64,000 bases of DNA, from positions 1 through 64,000 of the forward strand of contig CAVCEE010000002.1 in assembly GCA_963601185.1 (NCBI GenBank), given 5' to 3'. A program made the position numbers and the translations under genes. Shown here piece by piece: positions 7,711 through 18,052 of this stretch; the stretch's first letter is position 1, and each line of letters begins with the position of its first letter. Under the pieces are notes generated by a model, which ran no database searches, was not told the origin of the DNA, and was given only the letters and a program-made list of their open reading frames with translations. The DNA comes from Limisoma sp963601185. Lineage in GTDB: Bacteria > Bacteroidota > Bacteroidia > Bacteroidales > Muribaculaceae.

Positions 7711-9673
7711 CTGACGGGCGGTAGACGAAGCGGTAGGTTGTGGCTGTGCCTATCTCATTGTTGAGGAGGGTAACAAATTCCGGCTTGAGCATTTCCGCAG
7801 ATGTCTTGCCCCAACGCGCTGACTCTTCGTCGGTGGCTGAAGCGTACATCGTCTTGTCGTAATAGCACTGCACGTCAACTGTCGGCGCCGTCATTTTGCT
7901 TGTGGCATAGAGAGCAGTGAGTGTGCCAGTGTTTTTGCCTGCCACTGTACCTGCCACTCCGGTTGCCGTAACGCTGCCGATATGTGCGCTGGCTATGATA
8001 GTGCCGCTATTGGTCTGGCAAATTCCGCCGGCATAGTCTGTGCCAGTCACGTTTCCATTACCAAAGCAACCGCTGATTGTACCGGCATTGTTGTAGGCGA
8101 TGCTTCCGCCGTCGGTAGTGCCGAGCATTGAAGTCAGTTTCACACCCGAAACCGATGCTCCTTCTGCCACATAGCCGAAGAGCGATTTGCCTTTAAGACG
8201 ACCAATGTCGTGCAGACGGCAGTCGAAATGCCCCTTGAAAGGATATTCAGACGAACCTATGCCAATCCATTCCACATTCGTCCCCGTAGTGCTGGCCTGC
8301 AGATAAAGGTTGGCATTCAGACAAACGTATTTGCCTTCAAACGTCATCTTTCCTTCGTTCACCTCATAGGCAAACGCAAGGAGTTGGTCGGCAGATGATA
8401 TGGTGTAAGGATTTTCCTCCGAACCGTCGTTGCCGTCAACATCCACCACATTGCCATCGCTGTCGGTGTAGAGCCATGTGGCATCTTCACGTATCAGTCC
8501 CGATGCATCGTGGAGGCGGACATTTGCTCTCGATGTGCTCGCCAAGAACGTTGTTTTCTTCGAAAGTTCGCTATGGTCGGGAGTATTTACATAGTCCCAG
8601 TCGTTGTATTCAGCACCAACGGTCATCGTTTCGTTCTGGTGGTTGAGCGAAATCTTGATGGTGGTACGTTTTCCTGCTATGAGTTCCACATTATTGGCTG
8701 TAGCCGTGTATGTGTTGCTCAGAGTATTTGACGTGTTCAACGGGTCGGGATAGGTCACCGTAAACTCGATGCTCATCGAAGAGCGAGTGCCAGGCACAGC
8801 AAGAGTGTGGTAGTAGAACCGTCTGTTACGTCCCGATGTTGTAGCGTCGCCATTAATGTTGTTGGTCCATGCCTTTATGTCGGCTGTTGCCGAACCTGTT
8901 TCCTCTTCGGCACAGTCGCTTATCTGCGCCCACTTGTATTGGTATGGCTGATTATGCACAATCAAAGAGATTACACGTGTAGCATTGTCCTTCTCGTTGT
9001 CGCCTATGCCAGCAGTCGATGAGAAGCCATTGATGTTAAGGTCTACCGTCAAGCAACTCAAAGCGTGACGGAAATCTACTGTACCGATACCTGTTGCGTC
9101 GGCAACCACCTCGGTGGAGTATGCCAACACGATGTCGTCCTTTTTCAGTTTCTCGTTGCCGCTAACCACGTTGCCGTCAGCATCGGTAGTGTTAGTGTAG
9201 TCCACTATGCCATCCGTCAGCGTGAGTTGGCCGTGGTAGGTGTCAGGAACATTTTCCGCCGAGGTCTTTGTCCAAGGGAAATCATCATACGGCATACTGT
9301 AGCCTATAAACGTGTGTGCGCTGGTGGCATCGCTCCAATAGATTTTGCCGGAATCGTCCACGCGCGTCCAACCGCTCTCGTCGGTCTTCTTCTCCCAAAG
9401 GATGTCGCTGTAGGTAAAGTCCGCTATTGCGATGGCTGTTCTGCCGAAATGAGTCATATTGATGGTGTCTCCACCCAGAAACGAACTGCGTCCCACATAG
9501 AGCGGTTCTTTGTCGCTCGTTGTGCGGACAGTACGGGTAGTGCCAATCTGAGTGCTGATACCAGTCATTTCGCGCGCATCTCCGGCAATGATGTCTTCCT
9601 CCGGGCTGCACGATGTAAAGGTCAACGCCGCAAGTGCGGGCAACGCGCCAAACAGTATATCGTATCTTTTCAT
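7691..9673 (-). CDS. Fimbrillin-family lipoprotein with GLUG/beta-helix module (last gene of the operon)
   Basis: 660 residues. Lipoprotein signal with acylation site C22 (TFTSC). Arg47 and Arg50 (TTRTVRTT) lie where type V pilins are cut. Residues to about 385 are fimbrillin-like, ending VGAEYNDWDYVNTPDHSEL. The second half begins with NPYTISSADQLLAFAYEV, continues with YPFKGHFDCRLHDIGRLKG and then three glycine-rich repeats (about 510-590: IAYNNAGTISGCFGNGNV, YAGGICQTNSGTIIASAHIG, VAGTVAGKNTGTLTALYATS) resembling the GLUG motif of surface adhesins. I infer a pilus-tip adhesin. Its start lies 3 bases after the stop of the upstream gene. Confidence 0.85.
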   Translation of the reverse strand: MKRYDILFGALPALAALTFTSCSPEEDIIAGDAREMTGISTQIGTTRTVRTTSDKEPLYVGRSSFLGGDTINMTHFGRTAIAIADFTYSDILWEKKTDESGWTRVDDSGKIYWSDATSAHTFIGYSMPYDDFPWTKTSAENVPDTYHGQLTLTDGIVDYTNTTDADGNVVSGNEKLKKDDIVLAYSTEVVADATGIGTVDFRHALSCLTVDLNINGFSSTAGIGDNEKDNATRVISLIVHNQPYQYKWAQISDCAEEETGSATADIKAWTNNINGDATTSGRNRRFYYHTLAVPGTRSSMSIEFTVTYPDPLNTSNTLSNTYTATANNVELIAGKRTTIKISLNHQNETMTVGAEYNDWDYVNTPDHSELSKKTTFLASTSRANVRLHDASGLIREDATWLYTDSDGNVVDVDGNDGSEENPYTISSADQLLAFAYEVNEGKMTFEGKYVCLNANLYLQASTTGTNVEWIGIGSSEYPFKGHFDCRLHDIGRLKGKSLFGYVAEGASVSGVKLTSMLGTTDGGSIAYNNAGTISGCFGNGNVTGTDYAGGICQTNSGTIIASAHIGSVTATGVAGTVAGKNTGTLTALYATSKMTAPTVDVQCYYDKTMYASATDEESARWGKTSAEMLKPEFVTLLNNEIGTATTYRFVYRPSECPTIE

Positions 9674-9675
9674 TC

Positions 9676-10728
9676 CTAATCCTCCTCTGTTGATGATTTA
9701 AGGGCAAGAGTCAAGTTGTACATATAGCCCTGTTCAAACGTTGTCTGCGACAGGTCTGCGCTCCATTTCTTCTCTCCGTCGCGCACCCATACCACAGCCT
9801 TGTTGGTGAGCGTGCACGGCGGCACAATCAGTTGAAACATCTGACCGCTTCGGTGCAGAGCCTTGTAGGTGGCAGTCTGGGCAATCTCGGTGAACGGCTG
9901 CGTGTAGGATGTGCCTGAAGCCTCCACATTGATGCCTATACCAAGCACCTTGCCGTTTTCTGCAGCCGTGCATACATGCTTCTGCTTGTAGCCGCAGGTG
10001 CTGTTCACCTTGCTCTTTTCCGCATACATATCACCCACGATGATTTCCGCCTGGTCAATGTCGGGCATACCGACAATGGTGAGCGTGGCGTTGTCCGACA
10101 AGGTGACGCTGCCGTCGATGGTAATCTTCAGCGCAGCCATCACGTGGTTGAACGTAAGGTTTACTTCATCGGTACCCGTCTGCATTATGTTTTGCGCCCA
10201 TAGCACATCGCTTGCCTTATAGTTCTTCTCGCGCGACTGGTCGGCGTGGAACACGTTGGCATACTGCAACACGAGGCTGCCGTTGGTCACGAATGCTTTC
10301 TCTTCTGTCCATGTAGATGCGGTAAACACATAAGGCGTTTGCTGCACAAGCGTCTGATTGGTGAGCGAAACCGCATCCGACACCTGATAGTCGCCATCAA
10401 CATCAAAGCCGAACGATGCCGGCACATAGCCCCACGATGCACCGTTCCATCGCTGCAGCCAAAAGCCGTCGAAGGAATTGCCCCATGTGCTTTCGCCAAA
10501 CTCCGTCGATGTGACATAAGGACATATCACTTTGATGCGTATTAAGTCGTTTGTCTCGAAGGCTGTGCCGTCGACGTTGGCACGCGAACCCGACTCACCG
10601 ATGAAGTCCTCAATCGAAGATGTCAATTTCACGCCCTTGGTGGTTTCTCCTGACGGTGCGTCACCGTCAGAGCAGGCGGCAAGCGAGAGCAGAGCCAACG
10701 AGCACAATATGTTGTTCCAATATCTCAT
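9676..10728 (-). CDS. Fimbrillin-family lipoprotein
   Basis: 350 residues from ATG 10728; a TTG two codons earlier is less likely. Lipobox LAAC with C19 and a processing-type arginine R49 in GSRANVDG. One fimbrillin unit, with conserved features such as FNHVMAALKITI (the helix-strand shared by FimA/Mfa1-type domains, found as FxHxxxKxxxxL in its neighbours) and an end YMYNLTLAL. No extra module, so it resembles a pilus subunit more than a tip protein. It shares little obvious sequence with its neighbours outside these motifs. Confidence 0.85.
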   Translation of the reverse strand: MRYWNNILCSLALLSLAACSDGDAPSGETTKGVKLTSSIEDFIGESGSRANVDGTAFETNDLIRIKVICPYVTSTEFGESTWGNSFDGFWLQRWNGASWGYVPASFGFDVDGDYQVSDAVSLTNQTLVQQTPYVFTASTWTEEKAFVTNGSLVLQYANVFHADQSREKNYKASDVLWAQNIMQTGTDEVNLTFNHVMAALKITIDGSVTLSDNATLTIVGMPDIDQAEIIVGDMYAEKSKVNSTCGYKQKHVCTAAENGKVLGIGINVEASGTSYTQPFTEIAQTATYKALHRSGQMFQLIVPPCTLTNKAVVWVRDGEKKWSADLSQTTFEQGYMYNLTLALKSSTEED

Positions 10729-10737
10729 AGTCAATTC

Positions 10738-13353
10738 TTAGTTCAATAGTTTCAAAACGTTCCAACTGTCGGAAATGGCCTGCTGTCCGCTTGTAAGCAC
10801 CGGATAGCGGTGGTTGTAGCCCACGGTGTTCTCCTTCTCGTAGTGGGCGTTGCAAGGATACAACTTGCCGATGTCGCTGTCGTTGTAGCAATAGATGGCA
10901 TAGTTCATCGCCTTCCACGGAGCGAGGCCGTAGAAGCCGGCATAGCGGCTGGAATCCTTTATTGCGGCAAGCACCTCCGGATCGGTGATGAGTTGGTCGT
11001 TCCAGGCACATAGCATATATGATTTCGATCCGCGGATGTATTGCTGACGCTGATAGGCATCCGTGATGCTACCCACTGCATGCGCATTAGGCGAATGGTC
11101 GATGTCGTAGAAATTACACATAAAGTTGCCCCACTGCACTGTGCCTGTCTGCGGAGCAAAGAACGGATTACCGCTGTCGGCGTATGCGCCAAGCAATGCG
11201 CCACCGGTAATTCCCGACGCGGTCTGCATACAGCCGTACATACTGAGTTTTTCAGCCTTCCCTACCAAACCCACAGTGGCATCGCCGGTATTGCTGCATC
11301 CCACAAGGTAACTTGTGCCAAGGAGTTCATCGGCGAATGCTGATTTATAGTTTTCTGCCATCATACGAATGCCCAGCATTTTCACGGCAGTACCTTTTTT
11401 GAGTATGGTGAGCTTATGATCTGACTCGACAACGAGGTTGGAGATTACCGCTCCCGAACCTGCACTTGCAGCATCGGCATGCGCCTGACCAGCATAACCA
11501 AAGAGATAGCCGCTTGGGCAATACACATTGGATATGGTGTGGAAATTGCCGTTGAACACTCCCAGGAACGAGTTGTCCTCGGTGTCACCGATATTGTCAA
11601 TTTTGTAGTCATTCAAATCGATGTCTGCCATAAGGTTGACGGTGAATTTGCGGTTGACGAGGTTGCTGTAGAACGAATATGCACCGTCGAGCACCACCTC
11701 TTCATAGTAGGCAGCGTTGTCACCATCAGCAGGGTGATAGACGTGGTAGAACACAAATCCGTCCTGCTCGGCTTCTTCCTTGGTGATTTCCGTTTTCTTT
11801 CCGTCCTCTACCTTATACCATTTCCAATGTTTGCTGAGGATGTCGGTGCTTGTCTCGTCCTCATACTCCTCTCCTCTCTCAAGCGTATAGGACGCCGTGT
11901 TCTGCCCTGCCACACCATTGACGAGACGGATGAAACCTATGAAATCATCAACATTACTAATGTTGAACAATGGATTGTAGGCATTGGCCGACGACTGCAT
12001 CACGCTGCGAATCGACTCGTCAATTGCTGATGTCCACCAACTGTAGTCGTAGGTTGCCGTGGTTTGCTGCTTGTCGTCGAGATAAGCACGGTCGAGGTCT
12101 TGCTGCGACCACGACAAATTATTGGTCATCGTCACAGTCAGACGGTTATACAAATAGCCAACAGTAAATTCGTAACTATAGCCTGCTGCCAATGGCAAGC
12201 CGTCGGCAAACGCGGCAGTGCCGTCTGCTCCTTTTATGTCGTTAAGGGCAAAGATATGGAACGTGCCTTCGTAGCCCGAGGTATTCTTGTCGCCATTGTT
12301 CACGTCGCGGATATACACACGGAAACGGGTGTAGGACGGCAATGTCAGCCGGTCACCGGCATTCTCCGTACTCATGTCGTGTGGAATGGTGATGAAATAC
12401 TGTCTTTCGTTATTGTAGTTAAATATCGGACGCAATGCCTGCGTAGACAATTCATCGGCGCTCTTAGTGCCAAACGTAATCATCTCCGCTTGGTCTTCCT
12501 CTCGCTCGATAGTGCTCACATTGCTGTGGCTGTCGTAATATGCCTTACTCATGGCTTTCAAGCCTGTAGCGAAATCGATGCCACCCGGCATACACATTTT
12601 GTTGTAGACGGCCTTCACCGCTGCTGCTCTAGCGCGTGCTTCCTCCTCTGTGCAGATGTCAGCCTCATCGTCGGCTTTTGAGTCGGCATTATCGGTGCGC
12701 ATATAGTCCTCATAGTCGGTCGAAACCTCCACTTTTGCTATCTGGTTACCGCTTTTCGGCACAATAGCAATACGGCAGCCCAGATGCTTAAGCGCCAATG
12801 GAATATCGCGTGTTGGTCCAGAAGCCGTCACCCATCCTGCCATAGTAAAATCGGGATAGAACGAACCCCACGAGCCATTGCTCAGGCAACCCGACAGGTT
12901 GCTCAACGCCCAACCGCCAAAACGCACCGTACGACCATCGTCCCACGTCAGGAAGTCGGCCTCAGTCTGCGTGAACGTGCCACGCGACGGCTCGTAGCCT
13001 ATCTTGCCTACTTTCACCCTCCACTGCGTGTTGAGCGCAATGTTCATTCCCGACATTGTTTTTGATTGATAACTGTAGACGCGGTAGCCCACAGTAGCAT
13101 CATCGAATGTCTGTCCGCCGTCGTTGGAATACTGGCGGTAGATGGTTATCATATCGTCTTCGTTGAACGAGCCGTTATGGTAATAGGTAGTGCGCGATGA
13201 AAACGGGTCGGAAATGCTGGTGCTGAAATTCACAGCCGAACCAATCATTGCCTCCTGCTCCTTTGTCATAAAGAAGTCGTCATCGTTGCATGCCGTGGCG
13301 ATGGCAAGAAAGGCAACCGACGACAATATGGTTTGGTATAATCTGATTTTCAT
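10738..13353 (-). CDS. Large fimbrillin-like lipoprotein with beta-helix-type extension
   Basis: 871 residues; C22 in ATAC is the lipidation site, R54 (SSRTTYYH) the likely processing arginine. The N-terminal half is fimbrillin-like, with LKHLGCRIAIVPKSG and an end YSYEFTVGYLYNRLTVTM near residue 420. The C-terminal half contains NSFLGVFNGNFHTISNVYC, the (F)xGxxxGxxHTI strand of GLUG/beta-helix adhesins, and a long variable tail ending NHRYPVLTSGQQAISDSWN. An insert KADDEADICTEEEARARAAA near residue 220 is unusually charged. Probably a tip or minor adhesive subunit. Confidence 0.8.
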   Translation of the reverse strand: MKIRLYQTILSSVAFLAIATACNDDDFFMTKEQEAMIGSAVNFSTSISDPFSSRTTYYHNGSFNEDDMITIYRQYSNDGGQTFDDATVGYRVYSYQSKTMSGMNIALNTQWRVKVGKIGYEPSRGTFTQTEADFLTWDDGRTVRFGGWALSNLSGCLSNGSWGSFYPDFTMAGWVTASGPTRDIPLALKHLGCRIAIVPKSGNQIAKVEVSTDYEDYMRTDNADSKADDEADICTEEEARARAAAVKAVYNKMCMPGGIDFATGLKAMSKAYYDSHSNVSTIEREEDQAEMITFGTKSADELSTQALRPIFNYNNERQYFITIPHDMSTENAGDRLTLPSYTRFRVYIRDVNNGDKNTSGYEGTFHIFALNDIKGADGTAAFADGLPLAAGYSYEFTVGYLYNRLTVTMTNNLSWSQQDLDRAYLDDKQQTTATYDYSWWTSAIDESIRSVMQSSANAYNPLFNISNVDDFIGFIRLVNGVAGQNTASYTLERGEEYEDETSTDILSKHWKWYKVEDGKKTEITKEEAEQDGFVFYHVYHPADGDNAAYYEEVVLDGAYSFYSNLVNRKFTVNLMADIDLNDYKIDNIGDTEDNSFLGVFNGNFHTISNVYCPSGYLFGYAGQAHADAASAGSGAVISNLVVESDHKLTILKKGTAVKMLGIRMMAENYKSAFADELLGTSYLVGCSNTGDATVGLVGKAEKLSMYGCMQTASGITGGALLGAYADSGNPFFAPQTGTVQWGNFMCNFYDIDHSPNAHAVGSITDAYQRQQYIRGSKSYMLCAWNDQLITDPEVLAAIKDSSRYAGFYGLAPWKAMNYAIYCYNDSDIGKLYPCNAHYEKENTVGYNHRYPVLTSGQQAISDSWNVLKLLN

Positions 13354-13365
13354 TCTGTTGCCTCC

Positions 13366-15021
13366 TTACTTACAATTATAGACATAGCCTGTGATGTTTT
13401 CCGCTTTCTCTTCATCACTCATTTCTTTAAACAATGTTCCGCCGCTGACCACAACGTTAAGCACCTCGGCGCGGTAGCCAGACAGAGGTACCAATATGCC
13501 TCTCTCCGTATGGCAGTTTGCCACGCCTTCTTCGGCATCGTATGTGCCGTTGAGCCCGTCAAACAGATAAGTGCGGCTTCCGCCAGCAGATACCAGCATG
13601 ATGGTGTGTCCGCGTGCGTCAAGATGCCCGGCAAACACGAAATTCGCAGGCAGGTCGGCCACATTGATTTCCAAGTCTTCGGTCAGCACGAAATAGTCAC
13701 CCCAATTGTCGCCGTCGACAACTGCTTTGGTGAACTTCGACAACCAGTCAGACTGGGAGATATACTGCTGCGTGTATTCGCTACCGTCAGTAACCGTGGT
13801 GGTATTCGTACCTATGCGGTAAGCACGCTGCCAACTGCCGCCGGCTTTCGACAGCCTGTGCTCATTTTCGTTGTCAAGTCCGTAAGGATCATCGTTGCTT
13901 GTCTGCACTTGCCACTCTTCTGAACCCATTGTCTGGTAGTCAACCTTCTCGCGGGCAATATGCAGATAGATTACAGTCTGATAGTTGGAATCGAGGTCGA
14001 TATTGACGGTCTTTTCATACGACAAGCCATTGTCGAGGTCTACCACAAAGTCAATGCTATTGCTTTCGTCAGCGGTGCCGTCCTCTTCGTCGTACATCAC
14101 CAGTGCCGAGTCGGTGTAGGTTGGACGGATAATAATATCGTAGCACGGCACTTTGCCGTAGTTCGTTTCCTCATAAATGCTTGAGCCAGCCTCGTATGCG
14201 GCTTTCGCTGCTGCCCATTTTTTCGATGTCGGATAATAGGTTTCGTCCGCCTCTGTATCGTAGTAAGCGAGGAAGTTCTCATTCAACTGCACCATTTGTG
14301 AACTAATACTGCCACGCTTGCCCAAGTTGTGAGGAGTGGTTTTGCGGGCGGTGGTCCATTTCGGCGTTGTGCCGCTCACCGAACTGAGAATCTTCACATT
14401 GTCGAAAGCAATGTTATTAATTTCCGCATCCAGCAACGGGTCGATAAGCACATAGGTAATCACCCTCGACAAACGATGACGGAATGGCAAACGCACATAA
14501 CTCACCGTTGCCTGAATCTGTTGGTTAGGCGGCATACACAGATAGTGGATAAGATTGGTATAGTTGGTCGAGTCGCTCTGGTCGGCAAGTGCGGTCTCGC
14601 TCTCCGGCGATGTCAACTCCTCCGGGATGTGAAATCCGTGGAACATGTGTCCGCCGTTGCCCAGCCACACTGCTGGAGTGGTCGTGCCTTTATAGTTGAA
14701 CGAATAGTAGGTCGAGTCGCTGCCGTTCACCTTCTCCTCTTCCAATTTGAGGATGGCTGTGCGGGTGTCGGCTGGCTTGCTCGCCAGATAGTAGGTCACG
14801 TCAATGCCGTTCTTCAAGGCAGGCGCCAGCCACGCAATGTCCTCCGCCTTGGTACCGGCACGTGTCACTACCTCTGCATCGATAATGTCAGAGGCACTCA
14901 CGCCTCCCACATTGATGACGTTGGACACGTCCGTGGGATCTGTCACGTCGATTCCCTGATCGGAACACGCCACAACAGTCATAGTTGCCATTATCGCATA
15001 TAGTAGATTGTTTCTTTTCAT
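13366..15021 (-). CDS. Fimbrillin-like lipoprotein with C-terminal adhesin-like strand repeats
   Basis: 551 residues. Acylation site C19 (VVAC), processing-type R54 (VVTRAGT). The body has LPFRHRLSRVITYVLID, the conserved helix-strand of this family, then the terminal strand pair YQTVIYLHIAREKV near residue 380. After about residue 430 comes FAGHLDARGHTIMLVSAGGS and YRAEVLNVVVSGGTLF, a beta-helix-like module much shorter than in the 997- and 871-residue neighbours. It sits 12 bases after the stop codon of the next gene in the opposite sense of coordinates (downstream gene starts at 13353). Confidence 0.8.
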   Translation of the reverse strand: MKRNNLLYAIMATMTVVACSDQGIDVTDPTDVSNVINVGGVSASDIIDAEVVTRAGTKAEDIAWLAPALKNGIDVTYYLASKPADTRTAILKLEEEKVNGSDSTYYSFNYKGTTTPAVWLGNGGHMFHGFHIPEELTSPESETALADQSDSTNYTNLIHYLCMPPNQQIQATVSYVRLPFRHRLSRVITYVLIDPLLDAEINNIAFDNVKILSSVSGTTPKWTTARKTTPHNLGKRGSISSQMVQLNENFLAYYDTEADETYYPTSKKWAAAKAAYEAGSSIYEETNYGKVPCYDIIIRPTYTDSALVMYDEEDGTADESNSIDFVVDLDNGLSYEKTVNIDLDSNYQTVIYLHIAREKVDYQTMGSEEWQVQTSNDDPYGLDNENEHRLSKAGGSWQRAYRIGTNTTTVTDGSEYTQQYISQSDWLSKFTKAVVDGDNWGDYFVLTEDLEINVADLPANFVFAGHLDARGHTIMLVSAGGSRTYLFDGLNGTYDAEEGVANCHTERGILVPLSGYRAEVLNVVVSGGTLFKEMSDEEKAENITGYVYNCK

Positions 15022-15056
15022 ATTCTGAACTATCTATAAATTCTTTTAGATATGCA

Positions 15057-18050
15057 TCAATCGGTTATTTCCGGTTTGTCGGGTGTCACGGAGTTGCGCT
15101 TTCCGATGGCCTTTTCAGACGCATCGGAGGCAATGCTGATTGCCTGCCCTACTCCCTGCACACCCAGTGGCCACCAGTTGCCTTGGCTATCGTTGTTCAC
15201 ACCGCTCACATTACTCAAGCCGGTAGTATAGATGGCACGGCCAATTACAGAGCCCTCTACATAGACTATTTTTTCGGCATCAAACGAATACCACGATGAG
15301 CAGTCGGTGATGGTGACTGCCGGGGTTTCAATGGTCGATGCCCCATCGTATTTCTTCTGCAATGTACCGCCGATGATGCCGCCAAAATAGAACATCGACG
15401 ACGATTTGTTGCAACTGAAACTGAAACCACTACGCGGTGCATAATTGCACTGCGACACTGTGGCTTTCGCCACTTGGGCAACGACGCCTCCGGCATAGAG
15501 TCGCTGGTCGCTCGAGTCGAATTTCTTTGCCACTTTCATCTCCACGTCGATGTCGACGGTGCAATTCTTGATTACTGCGCCATCGCACGCCCACCCTACC
15601 ATTCCGGCAGGTATGGCAGCGACAATCTTAGGATAAGAGCCGTCGCTCTTTCGCACTGCATGGACTGTAACGTTCTCTACCGTACCGCCAATCACCGAAT
15701 AAGCCAACGGAGCACAGATGTCGGACGACATATTGTCGCCACTCTTTCCCGTTTCGCCATAGACAGGAACACCGTAGAACGACTCTTCGCAATTCAACTG
15801 TAAATCCTTAACCGTGCCCATAATGTTGGCGAAAAGCATCGCCGCCGTGGTGTATGTACCAGTCGCTGCTCCACTACTCGTCTCCTTGTAGTCGATAGTC
15901 TTTGTGCCGCCGAGTGTGATTGTCTTGCCGTTGCCGTCGAGGTCAAAGAGCACATTGCCTCGCGTAGCATTGGTCTGACCATCGGTCTTTTCGCCAAGTT
16001 CCCAGTTCTGCGAGAGTACGGAGAAACTGTCCGACAAGCGGTATGATTTGCCTTCCTCGTTGTAGGTCGAATTGACCGCAACAAGTTTTGCCAGTTCTTC
16101 ACTGCAATCAATCACCTTGTTGTAAATTTTGTCGGAAGGACGAGTATTTTCAAGAGCAGTAAAGCCCGCAGGGGTGTTTGCCGTCAGCGTCGGCCACTGG
16201 TTGCCTGAGGCAATCAGGTCGTAAGAGCCGATTTTGGTGTGCACGATGTTGCGCAGAGGCAAATCGCTGGCAAGTTCCTGCTGAAGGGTGATGCCGTACT
16301 CAAAAGTATTGCCTGACACATATCCGTTGGCTGCACCGACGATGCCGCCACCCTTCACGCCAGTCTGTCCGGAGGCGATGCCCACACGGGCATCCACATA
16401 GCAGTTGCTAACCGACGGAAGTACTGCGCCAGTCGCACTCTGCGAGATGGCTGCAATGCCGCCGATAAAGGTCTCAGCACTGCCGTCACTCTTGCCGTCC
16501 ACCTTGATGTAGGACGTAATGTTGGTGATATATCCTTGGTTTTCTACCGCCACGGCTGCCCTTGTCACTACTGCAGGGTTGCTGTCGGAAGCGTTTTCCA
16601 AAGTGAGGTGGTCGATTGTGCCAAAGTTGTTGGTGCAGACAACCGTGCTGACGTCGTCAGCATTCTTCTGCACAACGAGTGTGCCATTGATAAGGCTGCC
16701 CGAAGCCGTGATGTTTCTAAACAATTTGGAGTCGGTAGTAAGGGTGTGGCTACCGAGGTTGAGAATGGCATTCAGGTCATAACTGTCGTCCCAGTCTGTA
16801 AGTACGATTTTGTCGGTATTAAGGATGGCTACATTACCTGCCACATTTGTCTTCTCGTCCGACAAGAAATCAATAAGTTCCTGCTTGCTATTGATGATAA
16901 TAGGGTCGCCAGTGTTGCCGAAGTCATCACACACATAGGAGGTCACCACACTGGTCCACGGTTGAACATACGCCGTAATAAGAATCTTGCGGCTCTCGCG
17001 CGACAAAGTCACCGTAATCACAAGGTTGTCGCCAGCCTTGAGATTGTAAGCCTTGTACATATCGCTGGTCAACTTCTCAGCCTCCGAGAGGTTGAGGTAA
17101 TCAGTGTAGCGAGAATCGTTGCCAGCATAGAATGAGAAATTCTGGCTGGCGAGGTTGATTGAACAAATCTTCTCGTCCTCGGCATTCTCGATATAGTTGT
17201 GGGGCATCACCACAGCATCGTAGCGCGCCACTTCCATAGTTGCTGATTCGCCGTTGACATCTTTGTCGTAGTTAATGGTTTCCTTGCCTGCCAATGGATT
17301 GATGGTGAGGCTTGCACCCTCGCTGTTGTAACTGAATATCTTGGTCTGCAATTTTGTGGCAGCAGTCGATGCAAGCACATCCTCGCGCTTCACTCCGTCG
17401 CCGGCTTTCAAAATCACTGTCACCAACGCTCTGTCGTGCTGCATAAATAGCGGCACACGTTTGTACTCTTCCTTGGAAGTGACCATGCCGAGCGTGTTTT
17501 TCCACTCCTTGTTGAGTGCATACCACTCTTTGCTGGTGTGGTAGTTATAATTGTCGATGTCATCAACCGTAACACCGTCGGCAAGCAGCGGCTCATAGCC
17601 ATAGCCATGCAGACGGTCCTGTGCAATCCATTTAGCCTTGTCGGTCTGGTCGGCTTCAAGAGTCTCCGTTCCTGCAACGGCCTTAAAGCCGTATTTGCCC
17701 ACATTGTCCTGCCAGTAGAGAGGCGTCGACGATGCGAGTTCCCCTCCGGTTGCTCCCTCAGCCACGCTGTATGCCATCGTAGAGCCGGCAGTCTCCCCTT
17801 CCTTCATCATCGTGATGCTGAAGTTGTAGGCTTGACTTACAGCCTTGTAACTCTCAAGAAGTTCTTCGTCGACGGAATATGTAGCCCTTGTTGCCGAAGC
17901 GCTGGCAGCAGGCAACTGGGTAGAGAATATGATGGCTTGACCAGCCATATCGCCAGACTCGTCGAAGATGTTGTCGAAAGCATCGTTGCAACTTGCGGCA
18001 ACCAAGGTCATAGCCAAGAGCAATATCTTATTTATCAGCCGTTTCGTCAT
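15057..18050 (-). CDS. Very large fimbrillin-like lipoprotein with beta-helix region
   Basis: 997 residues, the largest of the series. Lipobox VAASC with C21 and R55 in SATRATYS. An N-terminal fimbrillin-like part (PLFMQHDRALVTVILKAGDG, end SRKILITAYVQPWTSVVTS near residue 375) is followed by about 600 residues of repeated short strands with glycine and asparagine turns (ILNLGSHTLTTDSKLFRNI, GSLINGTLVV, LFANIMGTVKDLQLNCEES, AGGVVAQVAKATVSQCNYAP), typical of right-handed beta-helices. Such a layout suits an adhesive tip reaching away from the cell. Ligand unknown. Confidence 0.8.
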   Translation of the reverse strand: MTKRLINKILLLAMTLVAASCNDAFDNIFDESGDMAGQAIIFSTQLPAASASATRATYSVDEELLESYKAVSQAYNFSITMMKEGETAGSTMAYSVAEGATGGELASSTPLYWQDNVGKYGFKAVAGTETLEADQTDKAKWIAQDRLHGYGYEPLLADGVTVDDIDNYNYHTSKEWYALNKEWKNTLGMVTSKEEYKRVPLFMQHDRALVTVILKAGDGVKREDVLASTAATKLQTKIFSYNSEGASLTINPLAGKETINYDKDVNGESATMEVARYDAVVMPHNYIENAEDEKICSINLASQNFSFYAGNDSRYTDYLNLSEAEKLTSDMYKAYNLKAGDNLVITVTLSRESRKILITAYVQPWTSVVTSYVCDDFGNTGDPIIINSKQELIDFLSDEKTNVAGNVAILNTDKIVLTDWDDSYDLNAILNLGSHTLTTDSKLFRNITASGSLINGTLVVQKNADDVSTVVCTNNFGTIDHLTLENASDSNPAVVTRAAVAVENQGYITNITSYIKVDGKSDGSAETFIGGIAAISQSATGAVLPSVSNCYVDARVGIASGQTGVKGGGIVGAANGYVSGNTFEYGITLQQELASDLPLRNIVHTKIGSYDLIASGNQWPTLTANTPAGFTALENTRPSDKIYNKVIDCSEELAKLVAVNSTYNEEGKSYRLSDSFSVLSQNWELGEKTDGQTNATRGNVLFDLDGNGKTITLGGTKTIDYKETSSGAATGTYTTAAMLFANIMGTVKDLQLNCEESFYGVPVYGETGKSGDNMSSDICAPLAYSVIGGTVENVTVHAVRKSDGSYPKIVAAIPAGMVGWACDGAVIKNCTVDIDVEMKVAKKFDSSDQRLYAGGVVAQVAKATVSQCNYAPRSGFSFSCNKSSSMFYFGGIIGGTLQKKYDGASTIETPAVTITDCSSWYSFDAEKIVYVEGSVIGRAIYTTGLSNVSGVNNDSQGNWWPLGVQGVGQAISIASDASEKAIGKRNSVTPDKPEITD

Positions 18051-18052
18051 TC

